This document shows, one piece after another, positions 1 to 10,526 of a DNA stretch of 64,000 bases (the first letter of the stretch is position 1; every line of letters starts with the position of its first letter). Under the pieces are notes generated by a model, which was not told the origin of the DNA, ran no database searches, and was given only the letters and a program-made list of their open reading frames with translations. The position numbers were made by a program, and so were the translations under genes. This DNA is from a bacterium (GTDB taxonomy: Bacteria; Pseudomonadota; Gammaproteobacteria; Pseudomonadales; Moraxellaceae), in the NCBI GenBank assembly GCA_029945725.1, contig JAQSDB010000004.1, forward strand, positions 62,001 through 126,000. Reading direction: 5' to 3'.

Positions 1-3000
1 ATACGGCTTTCTTGAAAGCCCCTGCTGTCGGCGCATGCTTTTCGTCAACGCCCCATGTGCTGACGACCTCTTTCTTGTTGAGGCCGCCAATCTTGCCAAT
101 GGCCTCGAACATGGAATCGCGTGATGGGTCTGGCATCGCACCTGAAACTGGTGCCTTGCTGCTCGGCACGCCATCTGCCTCACCCATCTTTGCGGTGAGG
201 AACTGCCATGCCCGGTACACCGGCTGGCTCAGCACCTGGCGCCGGGCTTCGATACGGGTTTCCCGGCGCTGGCTCGCGGCCTCGCGCTGCATGCCGCGCA
301 AGAATTTAGACTTTGCGCGTGAAACCCACTTCATGTCGGCCAGACTCTTTGCCGTCATGTCGGTGACCGCAGCATCAGTGGCAGACTTGCCAATGGCCTG
401 ATAATCAGCGAACTGCTTTTCAGTCATGCCGGCATCTTCTGCCGTTTTGAACAGGGCTTCGTATCCGCGCACCTGCTCGGCACGCTTGATGGCTTCCTCG
501 CTGGCGATCATGCGGTCAAACACGCCGCGCACTTCATCGTTGATCTGCACACCCATGTTATCGAGCGACTTGTAGACCGAGAGCATCCACGAGCGCAGGC
601 GGGCAAACATCGGCTGCAATTCAACAGTCGGCGCCTTGCCTTCAAACAGGTATTTTTCAAAGCCTTCGGCAAACTTCTCGTGACTGTCGCGCTTTTCCTC
701 AAGCGTGCGGTCGTTCCAGTTGGCGAGCCGATCCTCTGGCGTGGCACCGGACTCACCGAACCAGCGCAGCAGTGAGTCCATGTCAGACCGGATTGCTTCA
801 GGCGCATCAGTGCCGCGAGCAAGCTCGTTCGTCATCTCAAGGAAATGATGGGCGAGTTCGTGCGGGAAGGTGGAGAGGTCTGATTCTTTGCCGAGGGAAA
901 TCGTGCGCGTGTCGGGCGAGTAGGCGCCGCGAGTGGAGCTGCCTTGGGTCAGGCTTCCGTCTGATCCTGGCCGTCCGGAGAGTTCGCTGAGTTCAGCGTC
1001 TTGACGTAATCCCCGCCCCAGCTCAGACCGCGAATGACTGCCGGCTCCATCGCCATCAGCTTCGCTTCCCCGTACTGACTCAGAACTTCTGGCGGAAGGT
1101 TCGCTATTGCTGTCTCGCGAGCTTTTTGCAAGGAATCCGTCTCGGACTTTTGCGGTGATTTCGCCTGCCTTGTGGGCTTGATGAGCTTCTTCTGTGAGCT
1201 GTTCATGTAGATTATTATTGACTACCTCTGGCAAATCTGCAAGAGAAAACACCTCAGAGGCATTTCCCTTGCCTTTTGAGTTGTCAATAAATCGCATGGA
1301 GAAACGCGGTTCATCCCTATATTTTTCAGCAAGTTGGCGCATGACTTCAGAGGAGCCGACATGCGTCCGAACGTGCTCGCTGATCGGCACAGTACGGCCA
1401 GATCCGTCCTGCCTTTCCATGCGATCAGCACGAGGCAAGGCGCCTTTTCTGAAGGCGTCAACCGGATCACGGTAGGTATAAAGGATCTTCACATTGCGGC
1501 CAGCAGCAAACGCCTGCTCAATCTTTTCTACTGACGAATCCAGCGTGTTCATGTTGGTGTCATAGATGATTTCAGGCTTGCCGAGACTCTTTCCGGCCGC
1601 ATCCATGCCAGTTGTTTTGCCGGCGCCAGTGCCGCCAGCCGTGAACATGACGGTCTTGTCCATGCCTTCCGGTGTCGGCTCCTTCAGCTTTTCTGCATAC
1701 AGGCGCTTGATGAAGCCGCTGGCGGCCTCATGCACATCAGCAGAGCGGGTGCGGTCGGCCCTGTAGCCAGGCGAAAGCTCTCGGGCAATATCGGTATTCA
1801 GCAGCCGGCCACCCATGGCGCCATCGAGCTTTGCATATTCGGCCTTCACGCCCTCGTGATCGGTAGCCATGCGGTCTTTGAGTTGCTGGCCGATGTCATT
1901 GCTGCGCTGATGCAGGATATTCGGATCATTCTTGTCGAACGTTCCGCGATTGAAGACGGACTTTATTTGCTCTGGCCTCATTGCGACCCAGATGTCCCCG
2001 CCACTCCTCCCCTCGCCACTGAAGCCCTTGGAAACATAGCCGTCATATCCAAGTGCGCGTGTGAGCCCGGTGTTAACCGTATCCACATCAACACCTGATC
2101 CGACAATCCCGCTTACTTGATCTAGCGCAGACTCCTCGCCATCAAACACTAGCGCAGCCTCTCGCACGGCAGCATCCATTGTTTTGCTGTAGGTGTCTGC
2201 ATAGTTTGACAGGAAGCCATCGCGCCAATCGCCACCGCCGCCCTCTACCTCGGCCTTTGCCACCTCAGACAGCAGCTTGCGCATTTTCACCTGGCTAAAT
2301 GGCTTTTCATCATAGGCCAATGGCTTATGCAGGCTCAGATGAACCTCAAGCGTCTGCCCATTCCGCCCATATCCATCGGCGGTATTCTTGTCTGTCGTAA
2401 AGTAAAATCCAGCGCCCTCTGAGCGACCATTAGTTCCGATTCGCCTGGAGTCGAATGCACTAAGATCGGAAGTCGGCGTGCCATGATATACAGCCAGCGG
2501 CTTGCCTGACTCATCGACGACCTTGCTGTCGCCAAACCATGCCTTGAATTCTGGAGTTTCAGTGTTAATCCTTCCGGACTGCCGAAGGGTTTCGACACTA
2601 ACCGGCTTGCGGTACATCGAATCACTGGTAGTGAAATCTTTGTTTTTCCCTTTATTTTCAACGAAGCCAAAGCGCTTGTAGAAATCCTTGAGCCTTCCCG
2701 TGCTGGTAGCACCAAAGGAATCAGAAGGCGAAAGCGTTATGGTCTTGCCATTGGCATCAGCCCACTGCATAAGCCGCTGCATCACGCTGCTGCCGATGCC
2801 GGTCTTTCGTGATTCCTTCGGCACAACAATGCGCGACAGAGAAACGGAATTGCTGCCTTCCGCTCCCATGATGTCGAGCTTGAGGCCCGGATGCTCTGCC
2901 TGTATCTGGTCGGAAAGGTCTGAGTGCTTCACGCCATAAAGCGGGCTCGATACGTCGCCCTGGCTCAGCACATCGGCCCGGCCTACTTTCATCAGGCTTT

Positions 3001-4792
3001 CGACATTCAGCGGGTGCGCGGCATACATCTCGCTGGGCTTCATGCCCATGCGGTCGGCCATGGTCGTGTAGTAATCACGTGCCAGCGCAGCATTCACCTT
3101 GTTGACGGAATCAGGGAAGCGGTTCACTTCGGTGAGCTGGCGCAGGATGTCGTCGTGCACAGACTGAGAATCAGCCTTTGCTGACTCAAGATCCTGATGC
3201 CCGGCGACGATCTTGTCGGCCTGCTCCTTCAGGTTTGTTTCCAGCTTCTGATAGAACGCCTGGCCCTCGGCCATTGTCATGCCGTCGCTATCTGCCTTCA
3301 GGTGAGGCTGTAGCGCCTCATCGACCGGGCCGCCCGAGATATGAGTGGCATAGTCCGCCGTTGAAATGCGAACGTCTCCGTCCGTCTCAGTGGCTTCGTG
3401 CATCTGCTTTGCCACTTCCGGCAGCATGTCGCTGAACTGCGCATCAGTAACGCCGGACTGGTTGAGCACTTCGGCCAGCTTCTTGCCACTGACGAACACC
3501 TCGGGCAGATCGCCGTTGTCGGCCATCTTGTCGACGAGCTCATGAAACGCTTCAGGGTCGCGGTTGCGCAGCTCAGATTTTCCAGCCAGCTCGCTCAGTG
3601 CGCCGATGCGCTGCATGGTGTCGGCAGATCTTCCGGCCATTGAGGCTTCAGCGTAAACCTGCCTGATGCTGTGCTGCAGCGAGGATTCCCCGTGCGGGCC
3701 GCCTACGCCGAGGATGCCTGATGTCAGGGAGTTTATTACCGCACCCTCGACATCAAAGCCCTGCTGCATATCAGATGGCAGCGATCCGTTCATCATCTGC
3801 CGACTCAGCTCGCTCACTATCGCGCCCGATGCCATGGACTGCGCGATACGTGAAGCAACGCCTCCTGGTGCAGACAGAGGAACAACGCCGCCAAGGGTAT
3901 TGGTGAGGTATTCCATGCCGGCAGCGTGGAGTGCGCTTATCGGGCTGCCCGTATTTTCGTAGACATCCTTGCCTGTCTGGATAGCCGCAGAGGTCGATGG
4001 GATTACCATGCCTTTTGCGGCATGATTGATGGCGTTCAGTGCGACATCACCAAGGCCTGCATCGGCGCCAAGCGCAACGCTTTCGCCGCCCGTTACCGTC
4101 GCCGCCCCAAGGATGCCAGCCATGGAGCCGCCAGCAAAAAGAAACTTCTGCGCTGAATTATTATTTGCCAGCCCCTGATGGAACTCCTGAGCTGAAGACA
4201 GCTCGTCATACGTGTTTTTAAACCACCAGTCTTGTGCGGCTGTGACTGGCTTCCCAGTAACGGCACTGGCGGCAGCATCAATTCCCATGGGAATCGTGGA
4301 GGCCGCAAGTGACAGCTGCTTTTCTGCGCCAAAAATAGTGCTGAGTATCCCGCGAGGAGCAGCAAGGGCCGTGTTCATCCCGTCCTGCATCTGCTCCTTG
4401 CCCCATTCGCCGAGCGTGCGCTCAATGCCGGCCAGGGTATGCGAGTCGTCATGTGCGAGCTTTGCAAAGTCAGAATCTGCATAAGCCTGCCGGGCAATAG
4501 GCGTGTCATGCGTGGCATCACTCACCTGCTGCACCTGCGCCTGCTGCTGCGTCTGCACTGGTAGCGCCTCAACAGCGGCCACCGGGTAGCCGAGATAATC
4601 AGCCGTCTTGCGCTGCTTGGCGTAGGCATCCGGATTGGTGCTGACTGACTGCGTGAGATTCGCCTTCAGCTGAATATCCTGATCGCGCTTGTCCTGCTGC
4701 ATCATGTCGAGATAGGGGTTCTTCGGCTGGCCTTGGTCTGCACCAGCAGAGGCCGCATCGCCCTGCATCATGTCAAGATATTCATTTGCCAC
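1..4792 (-). CDS. Giant phage polyvalent / internal virion protein, C-terminus outside window
   Basis: This frame is open without a stop from a GTG at 4792 to the window edge (about 1597 codons), so the C-terminus is missing. The GTG follows AAGGTGG and overlaps the end of the preceding virion gene. Visible segments in order: an N-terminal virion-type region with a repeated YLDMMQ; a GNAT-like segment (about 630-730, RKTGIGSS); an ADP-ribosyltransferase-like segment (about 745-960) with WFGDSK at 752, VYHGT at 768-772 and a QIKS...NRGTFD ending; a zeta-toxin-like kinase P-loop GGTGAGKT at 1053-1060; and a zinc-peptidase HELAHH at 1311-1316. Such multi-domain assemblies match the polyvalent proteins that phages inject with their DNA to counter host defence. 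Domain calls rest on motifs; the injected role is inference. Confidence 0.8.
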   Translation of the reverse strand, partial: MANEYLDMMQGDAASAGADQGQPKNPYLDMMQQDKRDQDIQLKANLTQSVSTNPDAYAKQRKTADYLGYPVAAVEALPVQTQQQAQVQQVSDATHDTPIARQAYADSDFAKLAHDDSHTLAGIERTLGEWGKEQMQDGMNTALAAPRGILSTIFGAEKQLSLAASTIPMGIDAAASAVTGKPVTAAQDWWFKNTYDELSSAQEFHQGLANNNSAQKFLFAGGSMAGILGAATVTGGESVALGADAGLGDVALNAINHAAKGMVIPSTSAAIQTGKDVYENTGSPISALHAAGMEYLTNTLGGVVPLSAPGGVASRIAQSMASGAIVSELSRQMMNGSLPSDMQQGFDVEGAVINSLTSGILGVGGPHGESSLQHSIRQVYAEASMAGRSADTMQRIGALSELAGKSELRNRDPEAFHELVDKMADNGDLPEVFVSGKKLAEVLNQSGVTDAQFSDMLPEVAKQMHEATETDGDVRISTADYATHISGGPVDEALQPHLKADSDGMTMAEGQAFYQKLETNLKEQADKIVAGHQDLESAKADSQSVHDDILRQLTEVNRFPDSVNKVNAALARDYYTTMADRMGMKPSEMYAAHPLNVESLMKVGRADVLSQGDVSSPLYGVKHSDLSDQIQAEHPGLKLDIMGAEGSNSVSLSRIVVPKESRKTGIGSSVMQRLMQWADANGKTITLSPSDSFGATSTGRLKDFYKRFGFVENKGKNKDFTTSDSMYRKPVSVETLRQSGRINTETPEFKAWFGDSKVVDESGKPLAVYHGTPTSDLSAFDSRRIGTNGRSEGAGFYFTTDKNTADGYGRNGQTLEVHLSLHKPLAYDEKPFSQVKMRKLLSEVAKAEVEGGGGDWRDGFLSNYADTYSKTMDAAVREAALVFDGEESALDQVSGIVGSGVDVDTVNTGLTRALGYDGYVSKGFSGEGRSGGDIWVAMRPEQIKSVFNRGTFDKNDPNILHQRSNDIGQQLKDRMATDHEGVKAEYAKLDGAMGGRLLNTDIARELSPGYRADRTRSADVHEAASGFIKRLYAEKLKEPTPEGMDKTVMFTAGGTGAGKTTGMDAAGKSLGKPEIIYDTNMNTLDSSVEKIEQAFAAGRNVKILYTYRDPVDAFRKGALPRADRMERQDGSGRTVPISEHVRTHVGSSEVMRQLAEKYRDEPRFSMRFIDNSKGKGNASEVFSLADLPEVVNNNLHEQLTEEAHQAHKAGEITAKVRDGFLAKSSRDSNSEPSARSSESVRGSEADGDGAGSHSRSELGRGLRQDAELSELSGRPGSDGSLTQGSSTRGAYSPDTRTISLGKESDLSTFPHELAHHFLEMTNELARGTDAPEAIRSDMDSLLRWFGESGATPEDRLANWNDRTLEEKRDSHEKFAEGFEKYLFEGKAPTVELQPMFARLRSWMLSVYKSLDNMGVQINDEVRGVFDRMIASEEAIKRAEQVRGYEALFKTAEDAGMTEKQFADYQAIGKSATDAAVTDMTAKSLADMKWVSRAKSKFLRGMQREAASQRRETRIEARRQVLSQPVYRAWQFLTAKMGEADGVPSSKAPVSGAMPDPSRDSMFEAIGKIGGLNKKEVVSTWGVDEKHAPTAGAFKKAV

Positions 4793-6566
4793 CAGTCACC
4801 ACCTTGCCAGCAGGAGAAACTTTCCGCAGATAAAACCGGCGAATGTTTTCCTCTGTTACGGGAATCTTCATTGAATTCATTGCGCTGGTTATCTGCGCTC
4901 TGTCGGCATCAGGTATCACAACATGCGCAGCATCTTCAGGAGAAAGCTGAACCACCGGCACGCTTTTGTTTGCCGAGAAGAATCCAGGGTCGACCGTCAC
5001 GGTGCGGGCCATCTCCGTGCGCATGGCATCGGCTTTTTCCTGCGTTGTGAGTGGCGACTTCTTTGCGGCCTGAAGCTCCGTGAGCACGTAATCGACGTTC
5101 TGCTTGAGCAGGGCAATATTCCCCTTCTCTTCCTTGCTCAATGTCAGGTCTTTCGTGTCAATGCCGAAGGCCAGAGCCGTACTGCCAAACTGATCTGCAT
5201 CCATTTTTGCGGTCTTGAGATCGGCCGCATTATTCAGCTTTGCACGCGACTCCATCAGGTTGTGAGTCAGTGAAGTACCGAGAACAGGAAGCAGCGCCTT
5301 TACTTCATCAGGCGTCATTGCCGCCAGCTTGTCGGGGTTCATGGCAACGTCCAGATACTTGTCGTAATTCTGGAGGCCGAGCGCCTTGTCGTTGCGTGCG
5401 GCAGAGGCATCTGATCGAGCCGTCAGCGCATTTGCACGCGACAACGCATGATCCTGAATCTGTGCGCGAGCCTCGCCCGGAAGGTTTGCCCATTCCTGAG
5501 TTTGCTGAACAGTCGCAAGGCTTTTACCGTCAGCGAGCATGCCCATGACTGAATTTACATTGGCTGCCTTGTACTGATTCTGCGTGTCCTTCCATGCGCT
5601 TTCGCGCACATGAAACTCATCAATGGCAGCGCGCAGCGCCAGGGGCTTGTCCTTGAATTGCTCGCGAAGATCGGCCTCGATGGCCACGGCATTTATCGGG
5701 GTATCGCCCTGCGTAGGGTCTGCGCCCTGCGGCACATGCTTTGCCATTGCGGAATCGACAGCACTGATTGCTGCAGACCCTGCCGTCGCATGAGCAAGCG
5801 CCTCACTGAGCGAGGCCTTGCCGGCCGGCGTGAAATCGTCTGCATGATCGGTGAAATATTTATTGGCAAGATCCGGAGACTGCCCAGCGAGCAGCGACTT
5901 CACGACCGATGTCTGCGCAACACTGACCGCATCAGCCTGCGCCTGCTCGACAACGCTCTTGTCCTGCCCCTTGTTGAGACTGGCGACGGAATCCCTTATT
6001 GACTGTGTGGCGCCGGCAATCTTTTCGGGGTCGCCCGGGTACTGAATCAGCGTCTGGCCGGCCGTTTCAATGGCGCCCTTTGATACGTTGTCCTGGTACT
6101 GCTGCCACTGCTGCACGCCATGGTGCATGGCATCCGTTTTGAAGGCAGTGACGAGATCGGCGGCATGCGCCTGCCATGCCTGCTTGAGCGCATCATTCGG
6201 CAGGGCCTCGCCAATCCCCTTGAGATTATCCTGAAGATCGCCAGCGAACTTGTCGGACGGGTTCAGTCCGGTATCCGGATCGGGCTTGAACGCATCATCA
6301 CCCTTGAGCAGCGCGAAATTCTGCGACTGCTGCATCTGAGCCTGCCGGCCCTTGTTGACGTTATCGTTCAGGATTACCGAATTGGCCTGATCGCGCTCCT
6401 TCTGCGCATCATCAGAAAGCCCTGCGAGCCCGCGCCCGATATTACCAAGCTGGCGCGCACCATCGGCGCCCTCGCTCAGCTCACGAAGCGTAAGGCCTTG
6501 TGCTGTCGCGTTGGGAAGTCGCGCAGGCGATACCTGCGGCAGCTCATAACCTGGAACCACTGGCAT
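4782..6566 (-). CDS. Internal virion protein (594 aa)
   Basis: A 594-residue, Ala/Gln-rich, mostly helical protein with no signal peptide or membrane segment. It lies between a gp14-like core protein and the giant polyvalent protein, the position of internal core (ejection) proteins in T7-like and BPP-1-like podophages. Its stop overlaps the GTG start of the next gene by 11 bases, so the two are probably translationally coupled. No enzymatic motif is visible, and the family assignment comes from position and composition. Confidence 0.6.
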   Translation of the reverse strand: MPVVPGYELPQVSPARLPNATAQGLTLRELSEGADGARQLGNIGRGLAGLSDDAQKERDQANSVILNDNVNKGRQAQMQQSQNFALLKGDDAFKPDPDTGLNPSDKFAGDLQDNLKGIGEALPNDALKQAWQAHAADLVTAFKTDAMHHGVQQWQQYQDNVSKGAIETAGQTLIQYPGDPEKIAGATQSIRDSVASLNKGQDKSVVEQAQADAVSVAQTSVVKSLLAGQSPDLANKYFTDHADDFTPAGKASLSEALAHATAGSAAISAVDSAMAKHVPQGADPTQGDTPINAVAIEADLREQFKDKPLALRAAIDEFHVRESAWKDTQNQYKAANVNSVMGMLADGKSLATVQQTQEWANLPGEARAQIQDHALSRANALTARSDASAARNDKALGLQNYDKYLDVAMNPDKLAAMTPDEVKALLPVLGTSLTHNLMESRAKLNNAADLKTAKMDADQFGSTALAFGIDTKDLTLSKEEKGNIALLKQNVDYVLTELQAAKKSPLTTQEKADAMRTEMARTVTVDPGFFSANKSVPVVQLSPEDAAHVVIPDADRAQITSAMNSMKIPVTEENIRRFYLRKVSPAGKVVTGGK

Positions 6567-7123
6567 TAGGCAACGCTCCCGGCTGAGAAATATGACGAGC
6601 CCGCAGAAACGCCGGAGCCACTGCCGGCCCCGCCAGATCCGGAGCCCATGGAGGAGAGTTTTGCGCCAGACCCTTTTGCGCTACCCAGGAGAGAGCCGGC
6701 AACGGCCATATACGGCTTGATGCCCTTCTTCATGGCTGCATAGGCATGAGCATTGCTGAGATCGGATTCTTGCTGGACGCGATAACCCCACACGGCGCGC
6801 ATGGTGTTGTCGTGAATGGTGGCGGCATCGCGCTGGCCCATGACCTCTGTCGTGGTGAGCACATCGGAAGCGGAGCCTTCGCCAAGATCAATGCCATTGG
6901 CGGCCATGCTGGTGCGCTGCGCACTGAACACGGCGGCCGTTTTGAGATCCTGCGTCTGCTCCTCGATCTGGCCGGTGCGCAGGGCATCTGATGCCTGGTA
7001 TCCAGCGACAGCCGCGGCGTTATAGGCAGAGTCCTCTTCATAGCCAAGGCCGGCACGCTTTGCCTTGGCCTCGCCGTATGCGCCCGCTGCTGAAAATCCG
7101 GCTGAAGCCGCCTGAAAACCCAT
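6566..7123 (-). CDS. Internal core protein, T7 gp14-like (185 aa)
   Basis: The protein has an Ala/Gly-rich N-terminus, a central region matching the usual pattern of T7 gp14-like virion core proteins (a conserved GQRDAATIHDN-type stretch near residue 98, then a YRVQQE stretch), and a Gly/Ser-rich tail. It would be ejected into the cell envelope with the DNA. It sits directly downstream of the tail nozzle gene and its stop codon overlaps the start of the next virion gene. Function is by family pattern and position. Confidence 0.6.
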   Translation of the reverse strand: MGFQAASAGFSAAGAYGEAKAKRAGLGYEEDSAYNAAAVAGYQASDALRTGQIEEQTQDLKTAAVFSAQRTSMAANGIDLGEGSASDVLTTTEVMGQRDAATIHDNTMRAVWGYRVQQESDLSNAHAYAAMKKGIKPYMAVAGSLLGSAKGSGAKLSSMGSGSGGAGSGSGVSAGSSYFSAGSVA

Positions 7124-7177
7124 AGGACTACCCCTTAATGAGAGGAGTGTGCTGCGGGCTCATGGGGTTATGTGTAC

Positions 7178-9844
7178 TCAGCCAGTGGCAAAATCGAGGG
7201 CGACAGACAGGACTGTCAAGGGGAGTGGATCAATCTGCCGAATGCAGATAGCACCATCGGTCACCCATGCCGGCGTCACCATGATGGAGATTTCTTGCGT
7301 CTTTAGTGCAGGTGCTGTTCCCATGGGCTCAGTGAATCGCTCTTTTGCCTCGGTGAGCTTGGCAAATGACGGCCCCGCAAATATCCCGCTGGAGTTGACG
7401 ACGCGCAGCCACACCTTATTGACGTTCTTCGTCTTGCCCTGGCCGGCAGCGCTGTCGATCATCACGGAAAGCGGGAGCGTTTGCAGGTCAGCCGTGATCG
7501 GCAGCCCGACCTGGATCTTGCTGCAAGGCTGATCGAGGGTTATGGCGCCAGAAGTCACGGCCTTTTGAGGGAATACAGCGCCGTCACCGAGGATGCTTAC
7601 CGTCTTGCCCTCAAGCCACGAGAGCCCGCTCAGTGAGGATGCCTGCACTTCAACCGTACCGGTGTCACTGCCGGTGGAAGTGGTCACCGTGAAGGTATTG
7701 GCATCGACAACCGTCACCACATAGGCGCCGGTCAGCGCACTGTTGGAGAATTTCAGCGTGCGCGTCGTGCCATTCGTTATTCCATGGCCGGCGACGATGC
7801 AGGTTGCCGTGGTTGTCGCACGCGAATAAGTGCCGGCATTGTAATAAGTTGAGCCGCAGTCCACGAAAAAGGCATCGGCTGCCGTTGCGAAATAACGAGT
7901 GTGCAGGCGCTCGACATACCGCTTGCTACTGCCATTCACCGTGCGGCGAACGATGCAATACAGCATGTCCTCATTGTTTTCCGTGATCGTGCAGATCGAC
8001 TCGAACACGCCATCCGTATCATGCCGGTGCCAGGCAGCGACCTGCTGCTCAGGAACGTAGGTCATCCCGAGAAGGTTGCCGCCGGAGCTGACTGCCCACA
8101 GGATCGGGTACGGCGCCCGACTGTAGGCCATATCGGTAATTGTGAGGTAGTTGAACAGGTGCGGCGCCAGCAGGCTGATGTCATTGGTGAGGTAGCCGTT
8201 CGCCTGCCAGTTGTAGCTCATCTCGCGAATGTGCCCGCCCCGGGCCTGCGCAAACAGGACGGAATTGCCGACAACGATGGGCGTGACATTGTTCGCGCCG
8301 ATATAGCTCTGCGGCTTCACAGAGATCGTCAGGGGCGTGAGCGCGTCACTCGACACGGATGCCGCCTTGTACTCGCAAGATGGCGTCAGCATCATCAGGT
8401 TGGCGACAGGCACCAGATGCCGGACGGCGCTCGCCTCACGAGCAGCAATGCGCAAGGCAATGCGATTGTCAGCGCGCACCGGTATCGTGTAGCCCATGTC
8501 GGACTCGGTGCCACTGCGGGTCATCCAGACGTTTTGCGGGGCATTGTTGGTACCGCCAAAGCAGCGGCGCTGCTCGAAATAGGTCACTGCCGCGGGGTAG
8601 TCACCCGCCGCGGCAAAGATGGGCTCATACAGCGGCGGCGTCTTGGAAATATCCGGAGTGATGTTCTGGTCGACAAAGCTCGTGCCGGCCGCCTGGCCGA
8701 TGTATCCCCATACGCCATTGGAGAGCTTATAAACATTGTAACGAAGCGGCGCCGTGCCGGCTGGAGGCGTCCAGCTGATCGTATTCTTGTTGCCGGCAAC
8801 CGACAGGTCATTCTTGATGCCACCAGGCGCCATGAGGCCGCCGCTCACATACGCGCCGAATGCCGTCGAGTTAACGGCAATGGTGACGCTGACCAGCGTG
8901 CTGCCGGGAATACCCCAGCCAATGCGCCCCGTGTTGCCGGAGATGGCGGAAATCGTGTAGCTGTTGCCGTTGAGAGCCGTCATGCCCACTACGCCGGAGA
9001 TCCCTATGAGATCGCCCACGGTAATGCCGAGAATTTCATTCTGATTCTTCGGTATGGAGATGACGCACGATGCTGCTTGAGTTGCTCCGCTTATCACCAA
9101 CTGCGTGCCAGTGGGGCTGCTGCCGGCTATGGATTCCTGCGACAGCGTGCCATTCACCGAGGTGACCACATACTGATATAGCGTCGTTCCCGTGCCAGTG
9201 GTGGCCACGGCCGTGATGGCAGTCGGGCAATTCAGCGGCGGGGTAAATGCCGGAAGGGTCAGGCTCCAGTTATTCGCACCAGCCCGGCGCAGCTCGCAAG
9301 GCGCATAATTCGGATGCACCAGCGTCATCACGTCAGCGGACTGCGTGTAGTGGATATCCATGAGATCCGCCGCAGCGAACGGATTCGGGATCTCATAGCT
9401 GCCATCGGCCGGCATGGCGTACCAGTACGCTGCATTGGGCGGGGCGTTCGCAATCGTCGTGGCGATGCAGTAATAGTTCACGCCGCCACTTGAGCACATA
9501 TCTCCCTGATTGTAAGTCGTCGCGCCACTGTAGGCGGCAGGCGTAGCCGATAGCTGCAGCACACCAGCATTGCTGAAGAATCGGAAATAACCGGCTCCGA
9601 CTTCAATCGCCATGGTCTGCGAGGCTGAATAGGTAAACGGTATCAGGCGCGTGACGTTCGCGCTCGTCTTCACTTCCTTGACGAATTGCGTGCCTGGCCG
9701 ATTCGATACCGGGCCGTGAGGCAGCACAATGAAGTTGCGGCAGGTGGCCAGTGCGGCCTGCACTTTATCAAGATCAAGGCGCCCTACCAGCTCAGGAGTC
9801 ACCTCACCCGTGACGAAGGATCTCCACAGCGAGCGCTGGCTCAT
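7178..9844 (-). CDS. Tail nozzle / tubular protein B-like (888 aa)
   Basis: The ATG at 9844 (MSQRSLWRSF) overlaps the stop of the upstream tail-tube gene as ATGA, so this start is preferred over a longer frame reaching 9925. The N-terminus (TGEVTPELVGRLDL, then a block ending GTQFVKEVK) is the typical opening of podophage nozzle proteins. The middle contains fibronectin- or Ig-like stretches near residues 220-420. The likely role is the tail nozzle that extends the tube formed by the tail tubular protein A-like product upstream. Confidence 0.75.
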   Translation of the reverse strand: MSQRSLWRSFVTGEVTPELVGRLDLDKVQAALATCRNFIVLPHGPVSNRPGTQFVKEVKTSANVTRLIPFTYSASQTMAIEVGAGYFRFFSNAGVLQLSATPAAYSGATTYNQGDMCSSGGVNYYCIATTIANAPPNAAYWYAMPADGSYEIPNPFAAADLMDIHYTQSADVMTLVHPNYAPCELRRAGANNWSLTLPAFTPPLNCPTAITAVATTGTGTTLYQYVVTSVNGTLSQESIAGSSPTGTQLVISGATQAASCVISIPKNQNEILGITVGDLIGISGVVGMTALNGNSYTISAISGNTGRIGWGIPGSTLVSVTIAVNSTAFGAYVSGGLMAPGGIKNDLSVAGNKNTISWTPPAGTAPLRYNVYKLSNGVWGYIGQAAGTSFVDQNITPDISKTPPLYEPIFAAAGDYPAAVTYFEQRRCFGGTNNAPQNVWMTRSGTESDMGYTIPVRADNRIALRIAAREASAVRHLVPVANLMMLTPSCEYKAASVSSDALTPLTISVKPQSYIGANNVTPIVVGNSVLFAQARGGHIREMSYNWQANGYLTNDISLLAPHLFNYLTITDMAYSRAPYPILWAVSSGGNLLGMTYVPEQQVAAWHRHDTDGVFESICTITENNEDMLYCIVRRTVNGSSKRYVERLHTRYFATAADAFFVDCGSTYYNAGTYSRATTTATCIVAGHGITNGTTRTLKFSNSALTGAYVVTVVDANTFTVTTSTGSDTGTVEVQASSLSGLSWLEGKTVSILGDGAVFPQKAVTSGAITLDQPCSKIQVGLPITADLQTLPLSVMIDSAAGQGKTKNVNKVWLRVVNSSGIFAGPSFAKLTEAKERFTEPMGTAPALKTQEISIMVTPAWVTDGAICIRQIDPLPLTVLSVALDFATG

Positions 9845-10512
9845 CGGTTCGCCATCCACGAAACGGCCGGAGCCACCTTCAGCTTGCGCTGATTGGCGTC
9901 CGAAGTCGTTGCCTCGGCCTTCCACATGCGGAACTCTTGCATCTTCGCCTGCGCAACCTTGATGCCCTCGGCGCCCTTGATGATGGGGCCGGCCAACATG
10001 GTCTGCAGGAGCGCGGAAAGCCCGAGGATGAACGTAGGCGAGAACTGCGTCGTGTCAGTAACGATGGTGGTATAGCGCAGGACAGCATTCGCCTGATTGG
10101 AGTAGATCACCGAGGAGCCATCAGGCAGCGCCTCGACATCGTATTCCTGCGGCGTGTAAACGCCGATGCTGTTGCTGTCGGCACCCGTTGCGCTGGCATA
10201 GGGAGCGACACCATACGAATAATCGTCGAGCGCCAGCGGATCGAGAACAGCAATGAAATTGACGGCATCGGAGGGTGCCGCATAGGCATAAAGCCATTCG
10301 GTCGGAACCGTGATAGTGAGCAATGCCAGAGATGCGCGCTTTGTGCAGAAGCTCCATGAATGCATCTCGAGGAGAGCATCACGGGCTACAGGGTAGAACC
10401 GGGAGCAGTGCGCAGCCTGGGCGGTGCCATCAGGCGGATTGATTGAAGAAATGTTGGCATCATCGCCAAGCCCTGCGAGAGCCAAATTGCAGATATCGAC
10501 TTCGCTCGCCAT
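9841..10512 (-). CDS. Tail tubular protein A-like (223 aa)
   Basis: The N-terminus (EVDICNLALAGLGDD) and the block around residues 36-56 (CSRFYPVARDALLEMHSW) match the T7 gp11-like tail tubular protein A family, which forms the adaptor ring under the portal. Length is normal for the family. It begins a transcription segment behind a strong terminator and is coupled by an ATGA overlap to the nozzle gene. Confidence 0.85.
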   Translation of the reverse strand: MASEVDICNLALAGLGDDANISSINPPDGTAQAAHCSRFYPVARDALLEMHSWSFCTKRASLALLTITVPTEWLYAYAAPSDAVNFIAVLDPLALDDYSYGVAPYASATGADSNSIGVYTPQEYDVEALPDGSSVIYSNQANAVLRYTTIVTDTTQFSPTFILGLSALLQTMLAGPIIKGAEGIKVAQAKMQEFRMWKAEATTSDANQRKLKVAPAVSWMANR

Positions 10513-10526
10513 GGCAATAACTCAAT

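Noticed and set aside
949-1206. 85-codon minus-strand frame with protein-like text
   Set aside because: It lies in another frame of the giant polyvalent gene, whose frame is unbroken and carries the HELAHH motif just downstream.
7901-9181. 426-codon plus-strand frame
   Set aside because: Antisense to the tail nozzle gene; no ribosome-binding site and biased composition.
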